NCBI GenBank assembly: GCA_014385025.1
Contig: JACRTB010000001.1
Coordinates: 1 to 64,000 of the forward strand
DNA length: 64,000 bases
Source: Yanshouia hominis
GTDB lineage: Bacteria > Bacillota > Clostridia > Oscillospirales > Ruminococcaceae
Reading direction: 5' to 3'
The notes below the pieces were generated by a model, which saw only the letters and a program-made list of their open reading frames with translations, was not told the origin of the DNA and searched no databases. The translations under genes were made by a program, and so were the position numbers. This document shows, one piece after another, positions 1-8,378 of this stretch. Position 1 is the stretch's first letter. Every line of letters starts with the position of its first letter.

Positions 1-145
1 CCGTTTCCAAGTCAATCCGACTTGTTCTCAAAAAAATTCCCGAATTCGTTCCGATTCCTCGAAACAAACCCGGTTGTCAAGGGTCTTGTTTCTCAATGTT
101 GTTTAATTTTCAAGGTCCGCGCCGCTCTCTCGAGCGAGCTTTGCT
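1..145 (-). other. rRNA operon leader (transcribed leftward out of the window)
   Basis: Read on the minus strand this stretch contains the block CTTGAAAATTAAACAACA followed by AT-rich spacer sequence, which resembles the transcribed leader ahead of 16S rRNA in Firmicutes. Two strong promoters lie just upstream in the same orientation. The 16S gene itself would begin beyond base 1 and is not seen. The identification rests on recalled leader sequences and promoter architecture. Confidence 0.6.
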
Positions 146-174
146 ATCTTATCACATCTTCAAGCATTTGTCAA
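146..174 (-). promoter_or_regulatory. Proximal rRNA-type promoter (P2)
   Basis: On the minus strand, -35 TTGACA (169-174) and -10 TAAGAT (146-151) are separated by exactly 17 bp. It lies directly upstream of the presumed rRNA leader. Confidence 0.75.
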
Positions 175-239
175 CAACAAATTTTTTCAGATGCGGCTGA
201 ACTTTGAAGCGCATCAGCATTTCTCGAAACAGCTTGTTT

Positions 240-268
240 ATAATATCACTCTTTTTGGGGTCTGTCAA
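240..268 (-). promoter_or_regulatory. Distal rRNA-type promoter (P1)
   Basis: On the minus strand, -35 TTGACA (263-268) and -10 TATTAT (240-245) are separated by 17 bp. It lies 94 bp upstream of P2 in the same orientation, the tandem arrangement usual for rRNA operons. Confidence 0.75.
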
Positions 269-377
269 CAGGTTTTTTCAAAAAGTCCAAGAAAGTTTTA
301 CAGGGTGACCTTTTCCCCCTTTGTTCACGTACAGAAGAATCCGGCCGGGCCAAAGCGGGGCTTTTCCATCTTTATAA

Positions 378-406
378 TTGACGCATTCCCCGCGTTGTGC
401 CATAAT
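378..406 (+). promoter_or_regulatory. Promoter of metAA
   Basis: TTGACG (378-383) and CATAAT (401-406) with a 17-bp spacer, about 40 bp ahead of the metAA start. It diverges from the rRNA promoters. I see no S-box or T-box leader in the short untranslated region. Confidence 0.7.
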
Positions 407-447
407 AAATAGCATGTCACAACGCCGGATAAGGAGGAGCCGTCCCA

Positions 448-1422
448 GTGCCGATCAATATACCCACCACATTGCCTGCCGCGAGAATTCTTGAGGAAGA
501 AAACATCTTTGTCATGAATGAGGAGCGCGCTCACAGCCAGGATATTCGTCCGCTGCACATCGCCATCCTCAACCTGATGCCGAAAAAGATTGAAACCGAA
601 ACCCAATTGCTGCGGCTGCTCGGCAACACGCCCATCCAGAGCGACGTTGAACTGCTGCAGGTGAGCGGCCATGTTTCCAAAAACACCCCCAGCGAGCACC
701 TGCTCAAATTCTATAAATCCTTTGACGAGGTCCGCGCCCAGCGGTTTGACGGCCTGATCATCACCGGCGCGCCGGTGGAACAGATGCCGTTTGAAGAGGT
801 GGACTACTGGGATGAGCTCTGCGAAATCATGCGGTGGTCGCTGACCAACGTTTATTCCACCCTGCACATCTGCTGGGGTGCTCAGGCCGCCCTCTACTAT
901 CATTATGGAATCGAAAAGATCCCGCTAAACGAAAAAATGTTCGGAGTTTTCGAGCACACGGTGGAAAACCGCACCCACCGTCTGATGCGCGGTTTTGACG
1001 AAAGATTTTATGTTCCCCATTCACGCCACACCACCGTCCGTGAAGAGGACGTGGCCGCCGTCCCCGAGCTGGAAATCCTCGCCCGCAGCGAAGAGGCGGG
1101 GGTATACTGCGCGGCCGGAAAGGCGGGCCGCCAGTTTTTTGTGATGGGCCACAGCGAATATGACCGCGACACCCTTGCCGCCGAATATTTCCGCGACGTC
1201 AATAAGGGACTGCCCATCCGGGTGCCGCAGCACTACTTCCCCGGCGACGACCCCGCGCGGGAGCCGGTCATGGTCTGGCGCGCGCATTCAAGCCTGCTCT
1301 TTTCCAACTGGCTCAACTACTTCGTCTATCAGGAAACTCCCTTCGACCTCACAAAGCTGGTCCCGCACCGCAGGGCGCTTCAAAAGCAGGACGCGCGGCC
1401 CTCATCTGAAAGGACAGACTGA
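448..1422 (+). CDS. metAA: Homoserine O-acetyltransferase (MetA family)
   Basis: Transfers an acyl group to homoserine, the first committed step of methionine synthesis. The 324-residue length and colinearity match the MetA family. The nucleophile sits at Cys142 (ICWGAQA) and the catalytic pair at His235 and Glu237 (GHSEY). Residue 111 is Glu (GAPVEQ); in characterised members Glu111 favours acetyl-CoA and Gly111 favours succinyl-CoA, so acetyltransferase is inferred. GTG start at 448 follows AAGGAGG. azlC begins 5 bp after the stop. Confidence 0.93.
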   Translation: MPINIPTTLPAARILEEENIFVMNEERAHSQDIRPLHIAILNLMPKKIETETQLLRLLGNTPIQSDVELLQVSGHVSKNTPSEHLLKFYKSFDEVRAQRFDGLIITGAPVEQMPFEEVDYWDELCEIMRWSLTNVYSTLHICWGAQAALYYHYGIEKIPLNEKMFGVFEHTVENRTHRLMRGFDERFYVPHSRHTTVREEDVAAVPELEILARSEEAGVYCAAGKAGRQFFVMGHSEYDRDTLAAEYFRDVNKGLPIRVPQHYFPGDDPAREPVMVWRAHSSLLFSNWLNYFVYQETPFDLTKLVPHRRALQKQDARPSSERTD

Positions 1423-1427
1423 AATCA

Positions 1428-2141
1428 ATGAAAAAGTGCTCCTCCGCCGCGCTGCGCGCGGCGTTTCCCCATACGATACCGGTGCTGACCGGGTTTACCT
1501 TTCTGGGCCTGGCCTACGGCATTCTGCTTGCCGCGCACGGCTTCGGACCGCTTTGGGCGCTGGCCACCAGCCTTTTTGTCTTCGCCGGATCGATGCAGTA
1601 CTTTGCTTTGGGCCTGCTCGCCCTTCCCTTCGACCCCGTTTCCGTCTTTCTGTTGACCCTGACCGTCAATGCGCGCCATCTGTTTTACGGCATTTCGATG
1701 CTGGAGCCTCTCCGCTCTCTGAAGAAGCCGCATCCCTATCTGATCTTTGCGATGTGCGACGAGACCTTTTCGCTCTATTGCAGCGCGAAGGAACCCGAGG
1801 GCGTGGATCGCGAGGCCTTTCTGCTTTGGATCGCCGCGCTGAATCAGTTTTACTGGGTGGCGGCCTCGACCGCCGGCGGACTGATCGGCTCGGTACTTAC
1901 CTTTAACACCGCCGGCTTTGATTTTGTGCTGACCGCGCTTTTCGTGGTGATTTTCCTCGGTCAGTGGAAGGACCGTCCCCACCGCATCCCCGCTCTGGCC
2001 GGTCTGGGGAGCACAACGCTCTGCCTGATGCTCTTCGGCGCGCAGGACTTTCTGATTCCGGCGATGGGCCTGATTCTGATGGTGCTGCTGCTCCTGCGCC
2101 GGCCGCTTGAAGCCCGGCGGAAGGGAGGGGAAGCCCCGTGA
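1428..2141 (+). CDS. azlC: AzlC-family branched-chain amino acid exporter, large subunit
   Basis: Integral membrane protein of 237 residues with several hydrophobic segments. Family features include the FAGSMQ stretch near residue 50 and NARHLFYG near residue 82. With AzlD it is expected to export branched-chain or related amino acids. It follows metAA by 5 bp, so co-transcription is likely, and its stop overlaps the azlD start. The substrate is not visible from sequence; the metAA linkage could suggest export of methionine-pathway amino acids, which is inference. Confidence 0.88.
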   Translation: MKKCSSAALRAAFPHTIPVLTGFTFLGLAYGILLAAHGFGPLWALATSLFVFAGSMQYFALGLLALPFDPVSVFLLTLTVNARHLFYGISMLEPLRSLKKPHPYLIFAMCDETFSLYCSAKEPEGVDREAFLLWIAALNQFYWVAASTAGGLIGSVLTFNTAGFDFVLTALFVVIFLGQWKDRPHRIPALAGLGSTTLCLMLFGAQDFLIPAMGLILMVLLLLRRPLEARRKGGEAP

Positions 2142-2476
2142 CCCCCCTCTCCTCTCTTCAAATGGCGGCGCTTATCGCGGTGATGGCGGCCGCCACCGTG
2201 ATTACGCGCTTCCTGCCCTTCTGGATCTTTCCCGCAAACCGCAGGATTCCCGGCGCGGTCCTCTACCTGGGACGGGTGCTTCCCTATGCGGTGAGCGCGC
2301 TGCTGGTCGTCTACTGCCTCAAGGGAGTTTCGATCGCCGCTCCTCCGCATGGCATTCCGGAGGCGGTTTCCATCCTGCTGATCGTCATCCTCCATGGTTG
2401 GAAAAACAACACCCTGCTCTCGATCGCAGGGGGAAGCTTCTGCTATGTCTTTCTGATCCAAACCGTATTTCATTAA
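2138..2476 (+). CDS. azlD: AzlD-family branched-chain amino acid exporter, small subunit
   Basis: Small hydrophobic protein of 112 residues with about four transmembrane segments, including the ITRFLPFWIF stretch near residue 23 seen in AzlD proteins. It partners AzlC. The GTG start shares the sequence GTGA with the azlC stop, indicating translational coupling. A strong terminator follows directly, closing the metAA-azlC-azlD unit. Confidence 0.87.
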   Translation: MTPLSSLQMAALIAVMAAATVITRFLPFWIFPANRRIPGAVLYLGRVLPYAVSALLVVYCLKGVSIAAPPHGIPEAVSILLIVILHGWKNNTLLSIAGGSFCYVFLIQTVFH

Positions 2477-2515
2477 AAAGGAAGGGGTCCGGTAAAACCG
2501 GACCCCTTCCTTTTT
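2477..2515 (+). terminator. Terminator after azlD
   Basis: A perfect GC-rich stem (AAGGAAGGGGTCCGGT paired with ACCGGACCCCTTCCTT) with an AAA loop and a T-run. It is nearly symmetric, so it may also serve the convergent small gene at 2620-2766. Confidence 0.9.
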
Positions 2516-2619
2516 CAGCTGATCCGCAGCAGCCGCTGCAGAATTCCGCCGAGCCAACGGGGGCTCCGCCAAACAACAATCTTCATCGAATCCACCCTTC
2601 CATCCGTTTCGCTTGTTCC

Positions 2620-2766
2620 TCACCGCAAAATGCAGCGGCAAAGCAGGAGGATCATAATGGCGGCGAGAATCAGCGCGAGCCGCAGCGAACAGGTCAGCGC
2701 GAGCAAAAGCCCGAGGCCGAACGCTCCGGCCACCGCCGCAAATCCCGGCCGCTGATATCGGCGCAT
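2620..2766 (-). CDS. Small hydrophobic protein, 48 residues, unknown function
   Basis: The start at 2766 is chosen because AGGGGGAAGG lies just upstream; a longer frame to 2853 lacks this. The product begins MRRYQRPGFA and is then almost entirely hydrophobic from residue 9 to 43, enough for one long or two short membrane spans, ending CRCILR. I do not recognise the family. It diverges from the spore-protein gene at 2907, so a sporulation role is possible but only by position. Confidence 0.5.
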   Translation of the reverse strand: MRRYQRPGFAAVAGAFGLGLLLALTCSLRLALILAAIMILLLCRCILR

Positions 2767-2906
2767 CTTCCTTCCCCCTTCATCTGCCAGTATTCCATGG
2801 TATTCCAAATTTGACCGCGGCGTGAATCCTTCGAATGTTGTCCGCATAATCATCCGGGCAGGAGAATATAAATCGGGTAGAAACGAATGGATAGGAGAGG
2901 ACCGTT

Positions 2907-4436
2907 ATGGAATTGAAGCTGCAAAAACAGCCGGTCGCGGTCTGCGAGCTTCTGCTCGACACCGTGGCGGAATATCCCATCGAGTGCGACCTGCTGCTTC
3001 CCGACTACTGCCCCGATATTGTACGGGTGCTCTGCTGCCGTGTGCAGGCGTCGTGCAGCGACTGCAGCGCCAGAAAATCGACCCTCACCGTCGAGGGAAT
3101 GGCGGCTGTCTCACTCTGCTACATCGGCGAGGTGGGCGGTATGCGGAAGGCGGAATATAAAATCCCATTCTCCAAAAGCTTTGAGCTTTCCCGCGAGGTG
3201 ACCCAGCCGATCTGCTCGGTGACCATCGAGCCGGGGCAGATCAACTACCGCGCCGTTTCAAAGCGCCGCCTCGACCTGCGCGGCGTGCTGATGCTGCGGG
3301 TGCGTCTCTATGACGCCGCCGAACAGCCCGCCGTTTCTCAGGCCGAGGGGCAGGGAGTCCAGCTTTTGCGGCGGGAATATCCGGGCGCGCGGCTCGAGGG
3401 CCAGTCGAGCCATCGTTTTTCCCTCGCGGAACAGCTCGCGACCGCGGTCGGCAAGGAACCGGCCACCGAAGTCGTGCAGATCGACTGCCGGCCCGTGGTG
3501 CAGGACTGCCGTCCGGTCGCCGGACGCGCGGTGCTCAAAGGGGAGCTTCTGGTCCACCTGCTCTATAAGACCGACCCCGAAACCGGCGCGCTGGAAAGCT
3601 GCGACTATTCCCTGCCGGTCAGCCAGCTCATCGAGGTGCCCGGCCTCACCGAAGAAACCCGGTGCGAGGCGCAGATGGCCTGCCTTTCGGCCGAATGCAG
3701 CATCGATGAATTTGAAGAGGGGGTCCGGCTGGAGGTGCAGCTGGCCGCTCAGCTGCGCTGTTTTTCCCCCATCGTCCTCTCCGGGGCGATCGACAGCTTT
3801 TCGACCCTCTATCCGACCGAGAACACCCTCAAAAGCCTGCGGATTCCGCGCCGGGCCGAGCCGGTTGCGGAACGGATTTCCGTCCGCTGCGAGGCGCCGC
3901 TGCCCGAAGGGGCGCAGTCGCTGCTCGATGTCTGGGCCGCGCCGGGCGCCATGTCGGTCCGAAACGAGGACGGCTCCCTGACCCTCACCGGCCAGCTCAC
4001 CTTTACCATGCTGACGCAGGGCGGGGAGCTGGGGCTTGACAGCGCCTCGCAGACCTGCGACGTATCGGCCGCGCTCCCGCAGAAGGGAGAGGGCTGTGAG
4101 CTTCTGCCCGAGGTCACCGTTCTTTCCGCTTCCGGCACCATTGCGCAGGGCAAGGTGCAGCTCTCAGCGGAGCTGCTGGTCACTGGCCTTTTGATCGAAT
4201 TCACAAATTGCAGCCTGCTCACCGACCTCACGGTGGATGAGGAGCACCCCCGCACCGTTGACCGCTCGATCGGGCTGATGATCTACTACGCCGCGGCGGG
4301 AGAATCGGTCTGGGAGATCGCCAAACGGTACGGCGCACTGCCCGGCCAGGTGATGGCCGACAACGATCTGGTCGAAGAAACACTTGAGGCGGATACCCCG
4401 CTGATGATCCCGACAGCCTGCGTAAGGGGGGAATAA
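2907..4436 (+). CDS. SPOCS (DUF3794) and LysM domain spore protein
   Basis: A 509-residue soluble protein. The N-terminal part (from about residue 1, with ECDLLLPDYCPDIVRVL) and a second block around residues 170-280 match the SPOCS/DUF3794 repeat. Residues about 455-505 form a LysM domain (ESVWEIAKRYG then GQVMADND), expected to bind peptidoglycan. Such proteins are associated with the spore envelope in Clostridia. ATAGGAGAGG precedes the ATG. spoIVA starts 2 bp after the stop, suggesting joint expression in the mother cell, probably from a SigE-type promoter I could not fix precisely. Confidence 0.85.
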   Translation: MELKLQKQPVAVCELLLDTVAEYPIECDLLLPDYCPDIVRVLCCRVQASCSDCSARKSTLTVEGMAAVSLCYIGEVGGMRKAEYKIPFSKSFELSREVTQPICSVTIEPGQINYRAVSKRRLDLRGVLMLRVRLYDAAEQPAVSQAEGQGVQLLRREYPGARLEGQSSHRFSLAEQLATAVGKEPATEVVQIDCRPVVQDCRPVAGRAVLKGELLVHLLYKTDPETGALESCDYSLPVSQLIEVPGLTEETRCEAQMACLSAECSIDEFEEGVRLEVQLAAQLRCFSPIVLSGAIDSFSTLYPTENTLKSLRIPRRAEPVAERISVRCEAPLPEGAQSLLDVWAAPGAMSVRNEDGSLTLTGQLTFTMLTQGGELGLDSASQTCDVSAALPQKGEGCELLPEVTVLSASGTIAQGKVQLSAELLVTGLLIEFTNCSLLTDLTVDEEHPRTVDRSIGLMIYYAAAGESVWEIAKRYGALPGQVMADNDLVEETLEADTPLMIPTACVRGE

Positions 4437-4438
4437 CG

Positions 4439-5923
4439 ATGGAGCGGAAGAACAGTCATATCTATGAGGACATCGCCCGCCGGACCGGCGGCGACATCTA
4501 CATCGGGGTGGTCGGGCCGGTGCGGACCGGAAAATCCACCCTCATCAAACGGTTCATCGAGCAGATGGTGTTGCCCAACATTGAAGATCCCGCCTGGCGG
4601 GACCGCGCCACCGACGAGCTGCCTCAATCCTCGGCAGGGCGCACCATTATGACGACCGAGCCCAAATTTGTCCCCGAGGAAGCGGTGCAGATCACCGTCG
4701 ATCACCAGTCACACTGCAACGTGCGCCTGATTGACTGCGTCGGGTACATCGTTCCCTCCTCCCTCGGCTACATTGAAAATGACCAGCCGCGCATGGTCAT
4801 GACCCCCTGGTTCGATCAGGAGGTTCCCTTCAACATGGCCGCCGAGGTGGGCACCGCCAAAGTCATCAACGAACACAGCACCATCGGCCTGGTCGTCACC
4901 ACCGACGGTTCGATTTCAGAAATTCCCCGCGCGGAGTATGCTGCCGCCGAACGGCGGGTAATCGACGAACTGAAGGCCATCGGCAAGCCGTTCGCAGTGG
5001 TTCTCAACTGCGTTGAGCCCTCCTCTTCCGCTTCAAAAGAGCTCGCCGCAAGGATGGAGCAGGAATACGAGGTGCCGGTCACCCCCCTCAACTGCCTCGA
5101 CCTGAACGCCGACGGCATCGCACAGATTCTGCAGAGTGTCCTCTACCAGTTCCCGATCCGGGAAATCGCCATCGAGATCCCGCGCTGGATTGTGGCGCTC
5201 GAGGCCGGACACTGGCTCAAAAAATCCCTTTATGCGGCGGTGCGTCAGGCCGCTTTCGATATCACCAAAATGTGGGAACTCAACGAGCGTCTCTCCTCCC
5301 TGCCCGACTGCGAGTACCTCGAAAGCTTCACCCTCGACCGGATCGATTTCGGCAGCGGCAGTGCCAGAGCACGGGTTACCGTCGACCCCGCGCTTTTCTA
5401 CCGGGTCATCGGCGAAGCGACCGGAATCGAGGTCAAGGATGATACCGATCTGATGCCGGTGATGATCCAGCTCGCAGCCATTAAAAAGGAGCATGAACAT
5501 TACCGCAACGCTTTGCAGGAGGTGGAGGCCACCGGCTACGGCATCGTCATGCCGACCATCGAGCAGCTTTCGCTGGAGGAACCGGAGATTATCAAGCAGG
5601 GAGGGCGCTACGGCGTCCGGCTCCGCGCCTCCGCCCCTTCGATCCATATGATGAAGGCGTCGATCACGACCGAGGTGGCGCCCATCGTCGGCAGCGAAAA
5701 ACAGTCGGAGGAGCTGGTTTCCTACCTGCTGTCCGAGTTTGAACAGGACCCGCTCAAAATCTGGGAATCCAATATCTTCGGTAAAAACCTGCACGATCTG
5801 GTCAATGAAGGACTGCGCAACAAACTGGCCCGGATGCCCGCCGACGCGCGGTGCAAGCTCAGCGAGACGATCGAGCGTATCATCAACGAAGGATGCTCGG
5901 GGCTGATCTGCATTATTTTATAG
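4439..5923 (+). CDS. spoIVA: Stage IV sporulation protein A
   Basis: Morphogenetic ATPase that polymerises on the outer forespore membrane as the base layer of the spore coat. The 494-residue length is typical. A Walker A motif (GPVRTGKST, residues 26-34) and an LIDCVGY strand are present, and the C-terminus ends with the short hydrophobic GLICIIL typical of the family. The stop is followed by a strong terminator. Its presence is the best evidence that the organism makes endospores. Confidence 0.96.
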   Translation: MERKNSHIYEDIARRTGGDIYIGVVGPVRTGKSTLIKRFIEQMVLPNIEDPAWRDRATDELPQSSAGRTIMTTEPKFVPEEAVQITVDHQSHCNVRLIDCVGYIVPSSLGYIENDQPRMVMTPWFDQEVPFNMAAEVGTAKVINEHSTIGLVVTTDGSISEIPRAEYAAAERRVIDELKAIGKPFAVVLNCVEPSSSASKELAARMEQEYEVPVTPLNCLDLNADGIAQILQSVLYQFPIREIAIEIPRWIVALEAGHWLKKSLYAAVRQAAFDITKMWELNERLSSLPDCEYLESFTLDRIDFGSGSARARVTVDPALFYRVIGEATGIEVKDDTDLMPVMIQLAAIKKEHEHYRNALQEVEATGYGIVMPTIEQLSLEEPEIIKQGGRYGVRLRASAPSIHMMKASITTEVAPIVGSEKQSEELVSYLLSEFEQDPLKIWESNIFGKNLHDLVNEGLRNKLARMPADARCKLSETIERIINEGCSGLICIIL

Positions 5924-5972
5924 CAAATTACAGTTCTGAAAGCGCCACGCTTAATCGTATCATTCAGTGCGG

Positions 5973-6019
5973 CAAAAACGCCCCAATGCAGCTATCATCC
6001 TGCATTGGGGGCGTTTTGT
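5973..6019. terminator. Bidirectional terminator between spoIVA and folD
   Basis: AAAACGCCCCAATGCA pairs with TGCATTGGGG-CGTTTT across a 10-base loop, with A-run and T-run on the two flanks. It serves two convergent genes. Confidence 0.85.
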
Positions 6020-6069
6020 CCATGGTTCGTTTTTACCGGTTCGATTCAGGCTGTGCAAGGGCCGCTCTT

Positions 6070-6942
6070 TCACGGACGTCCCGCGAAGGTCCGCCCGCGC
6101 GAAGCCAAAGCCGCCTCAATGACATGCCCGGCCAGCACCGAAGTGGTCACCGCGCCGACCCCGCCCGGCACCGGAGTAATCGCCTTCACCACCGGCTCCA
6201 CCTCGTCGAACCGCACATCGCCGCAAAGCCTGCCGTCCTCCCCCATGTGAATGCCGACGTCGAGGACAATCTGACCCGGCGCCGCGGACTCCCTCCCGAT
6301 CACTCCCGCTTTTCCGGCCGCGGCGATGAGAATTTCTGCTTCCCGGCAGACGGCGGGCAGGTTCTGCGTCCGGGTGTGGCAGATGGTTACCGTCGCATGT
6401 TCGGCCAACAGCAGCATCGCGGCCGGACGGCCGATCACGAGGCTTCTGCCCACTACCGTCACACGCTTCCCGCTGAGGGAAATTCCGCTGTTTTTGAGAA
6501 TTTCGACGCAAGCCTGCGCCGTACAGGGGGAAAAGCCCTGCCCCGATCCGGAGTAAACAGCGCTCATCGATCCGTCGGTGATGCCATCCACATCCTTGGC
6601 GGGAAGAAGCCGGGCGCGCACCTGCCCGTCATCGAGGTGGCCCGGCAGCGGGCGAAAGATCAGACAGCCGTCGATTTCCGGGTCGGCGTTGATGGAATCA
6701 ACCGTCTCCAGCAGCTTCTCCTGCGTTACGCTGGACGGCAGCAGAAAGCGGCGGACCGCGATTCCGACCTGTTCGCAGCGCTTCATGGCGCCGCGTTCAT
6801 AGGAAAGATCATCCTCCCGCTCTCCCACCCGCAGAATGGCCAGCGTCGGAACGATACCGCGCGCCGAAAGCGCCGCGGCCTCCCCCTTCATCCGTTCGGT
6901 CAGGACCCGGGCCGTATCAGCCCCTCGAAGAAGCATTGCCAT
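6070..6942 (-). CDS. folD: FolD-type methylenetetrahydrofolate dehydrogenase (cyclohydrolase residues altered)
   Basis: Interconverts methylene-, methenyl- and formyl-tetrahydrofolate in one-carbon metabolism. The 290-residue length, the NAD(P)-site motif GRSLVIGRP, KDVDG and PVPGGVG are all present. Unusually, the YxxxK catalytic motif reads YERGA, so the lysine (E. coli K54) is Ala, and the usual QLPLP reads FRPLP, replacing the conserved Gln with Phe. Both residues are known to be needed for cyclohydrolase activity in studied enzymes, so this may be mainly a dehydrogenase. It is transcribed convergently to spoIVA. Confidence 0.88.
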   Translation of the reverse strand: MAMLLRGADTARVLTERMKGEAAALSARGIVPTLAILRVGEREDDLSYERGAMKRCEQVGIAVRRFLLPSSVTQEKLLETVDSINADPEIDGCLIFRPLPGHLDDGQVRARLLPAKDVDGITDGSMSAVYSGSGQGFSPCTAQACVEILKNSGISLSGKRVTVVGRSLVIGRPAAMLLLAEHATVTICHTRTQNLPAVCREAEILIAAAGKAGVIGRESAAPGQIVLDVGIHMGEDGRLCGDVRFDEVEPVVKAITPVPGGVGAVTTSVLAGHVIEAALASRGRTFAGRP

Positions 6943-7133
6943 TGGATTTCTCCCTTCTGTTGCCGTCAGCCGGCGCGTCCGGCCGAAATCGGATTCTGCA
7001 AAAGCGTGGGCGCCATATGCTCATGGCGTCAAAAAGCACAGGCGCGCTGTCTTTTTATTTTATGTGCCCGGCGGCCCTTCGTCAAGAGCAAAGGGCGCCC
7101 GGATTCGTTTTCGCCGTTCTGTAAAATTAACCC

Positions 7134-7163
7134 TTGACCGCCGGGATATCTTTGTGATATAAT
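7134..7163 (+). promoter_or_regulatory. Promoter of tRNA-Val
   Basis: TTGACC (7134-7139) and TATAAT (7158-7163), 18-bp spacer, 12 bp before the tRNA. Confidence 0.8.
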
Positions 7164-7175
7164 CAAAAAGCTGTC

Positions 7176-7252
7176 GGAGGCATAGCTCAGCTGGTCAGAG
7201 CGCTTGCTTCACACGCAAGAGGTCACTGGTTCGAGCCCAGTTGTCTCCACCA
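7176..7252 (+). tRNA. tRNA-Val (anticodon CAC)
   Basis: Acceptor stem GGAGGCA pairs with TGTCTCC. The D-arm GCTCAGCTGGTCAGAGC, anticodon arm CTTGC-TTCACAC-GCAAG and T-arm with GGTTCGAGCCC are intact. The CCA end is encoded. It decodes GTG. Confidence 0.96.
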
Positions 7253-7514
7253 CCGACAAACCGCTTGGGAATGAAGATTCTCAGGCAGTTTTTCATTTCA
7301 AATTTCATATCCTCCGCGCCCCAGGGGCATGAGGAGAAAATAAAATCAACGCCTCCCGCACGTTGCCAAACAACCCCGCCGGACAGCGGGCCCATGATTT
7401 CGGGCCGCGGCGCTTCCGCCGGGGGCCCGCCGGTCATTTTAAACCCGTCGGAGAATCCGCCCGGCAGACCTTTACGGCGTTTGCCCTCGTTTGGCCGGCC
7501 GGCATTCTCTCCTC
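7253..7514. other. Intergenic, no gene recognised
   Basis: Follows tRNA-Val and lies downstream of the convergent response-regulator gene. It holds GC-rich inverted segments around 7388-7435 (GGGCCC and GCCGGGGGCCCGCCGG blocks) that may act as terminator structures. No convincing open reading frame. Confidence 0.5.
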
Positions 7515-8378
7515 TTAAAGCCGGGAAGCCAGCCCAAAGATAAATTTCTTTGTATTGATCCGGCCGGGAATTTCCCGAGGGTCCCTGATGCAGCGCATCT
7601 GCTGCCGGACCTCCCGGAAATCGAACAGCAGGCTCCCATACTCGGCAAAGACGCTGTTCGCATAATCCTCGCTTCCAAGCTCGGCCACTGTGGAAAGAGC
7701 CCGCTGTGCCAGCCTGCGGACCCGCTGCCGGAGCGCCCGCAGGGACGCCTCGTCGCAGGAACCGTTTTTTTCCTCGAGCAGTTCCCGGTAAAGGGTATCG
7801 AGATTTGTTTTCGGCCCCTTGGCGATCCGGCGCAGGAGCCAGAGAAGCTCCTCGCTGCCCGAGACGCCGAGTATTCCGATCTCGGTGAACATTGAACGGA
7901 TTTTGGCCTCAAGCTCGGCATTCTGAGGCCGCGCCGCCGGAGCCGGCGAGACGGCCGGAAGTCCCTGCACCGCGCTCTGAATCACCCCCAGCGACCGTTC
8001 GAGCCGCGCGGACGCGCAGACATTTCGGATTACGCTGACCGCTTCGATTCTGTTGATCGGTTTATCGATAAAAAATTCGATTCCGCTTTCATAGGCGGAG
8101 GAAATCAGCGCCCGGTCGGTCACCTGTGAAATCATGATGAATTTTCCCGAAAATCCGCGTTCACGCGCCTGCGAAACAATGCGCACCCCGTCGACCACTG
8201 GAAGCAGCAGATCGATCAGCACCACATCGGGGCGGTAGAAGAGCAGCTCTTCCACCGCATGCTCACCGCTTTCCAGCTCGCAGACCACCCGGCCGAGGGA
8301 ATGCTCCCGGATCAGCAGCCCGAGCATCCTTCGGATTCCCGGATCATCATCAATCAGCATCAGTGTTTCCATGTGCAT
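7515..8378 (-). CDS. Response regulator with YcbB/GlnL-type output domain
   Basis: A 287-residue two-domain regulator. The receiver (residues about 5-120) has the acidic pair DDD, the phosphorylatable Asp in VVLIDLLLP and the conserved Lys in FIDKPI. Residues about 155-285 (GSEELLWLLRRIAKG, RLAQRALSTVAELG, INTKKFIFGLASRL) resemble the YcbB domain of Bacillus GlnL, which regulates glutamine-use genes. It overlaps the 3' end of the kinase gene by 29 bp, so the two form a pair. Which target it controls here is unknown; no glutaminase or transporter gene is adjacent. Confidence 0.85.
   Translation of the reverse strand: MHMETLMLIDDDPGIRRMLGLLIREHSLGRVVCELESGEHAVEELLFYRPDVVLIDLLLPVVDGVRIVSQARERGFSGKFIMISQVTDRALISSAYESGIEFFIDKPINRIEAVSVIRNVCASARLERSLGVIQSAVQGLPAVSPAPAARPQNAELEAKIRSMFTEIGILGVSGSEELLWLLRRIAKGPKTNLDTLYRELLEEKNGSCDEASLRALRQRVRRLAQRALSTVAELGSEDYANSVFAEYGSLLFDFREVRQQMRCIRDPREIPGRINTKKFIFGLASRL

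Noticed and set aside
325..903. 192-residue minus-strand frame opposite metAA
   Set aside because: It is the antisense shadow of a clear metAA gene, has no ribosome binding site and no family pattern.
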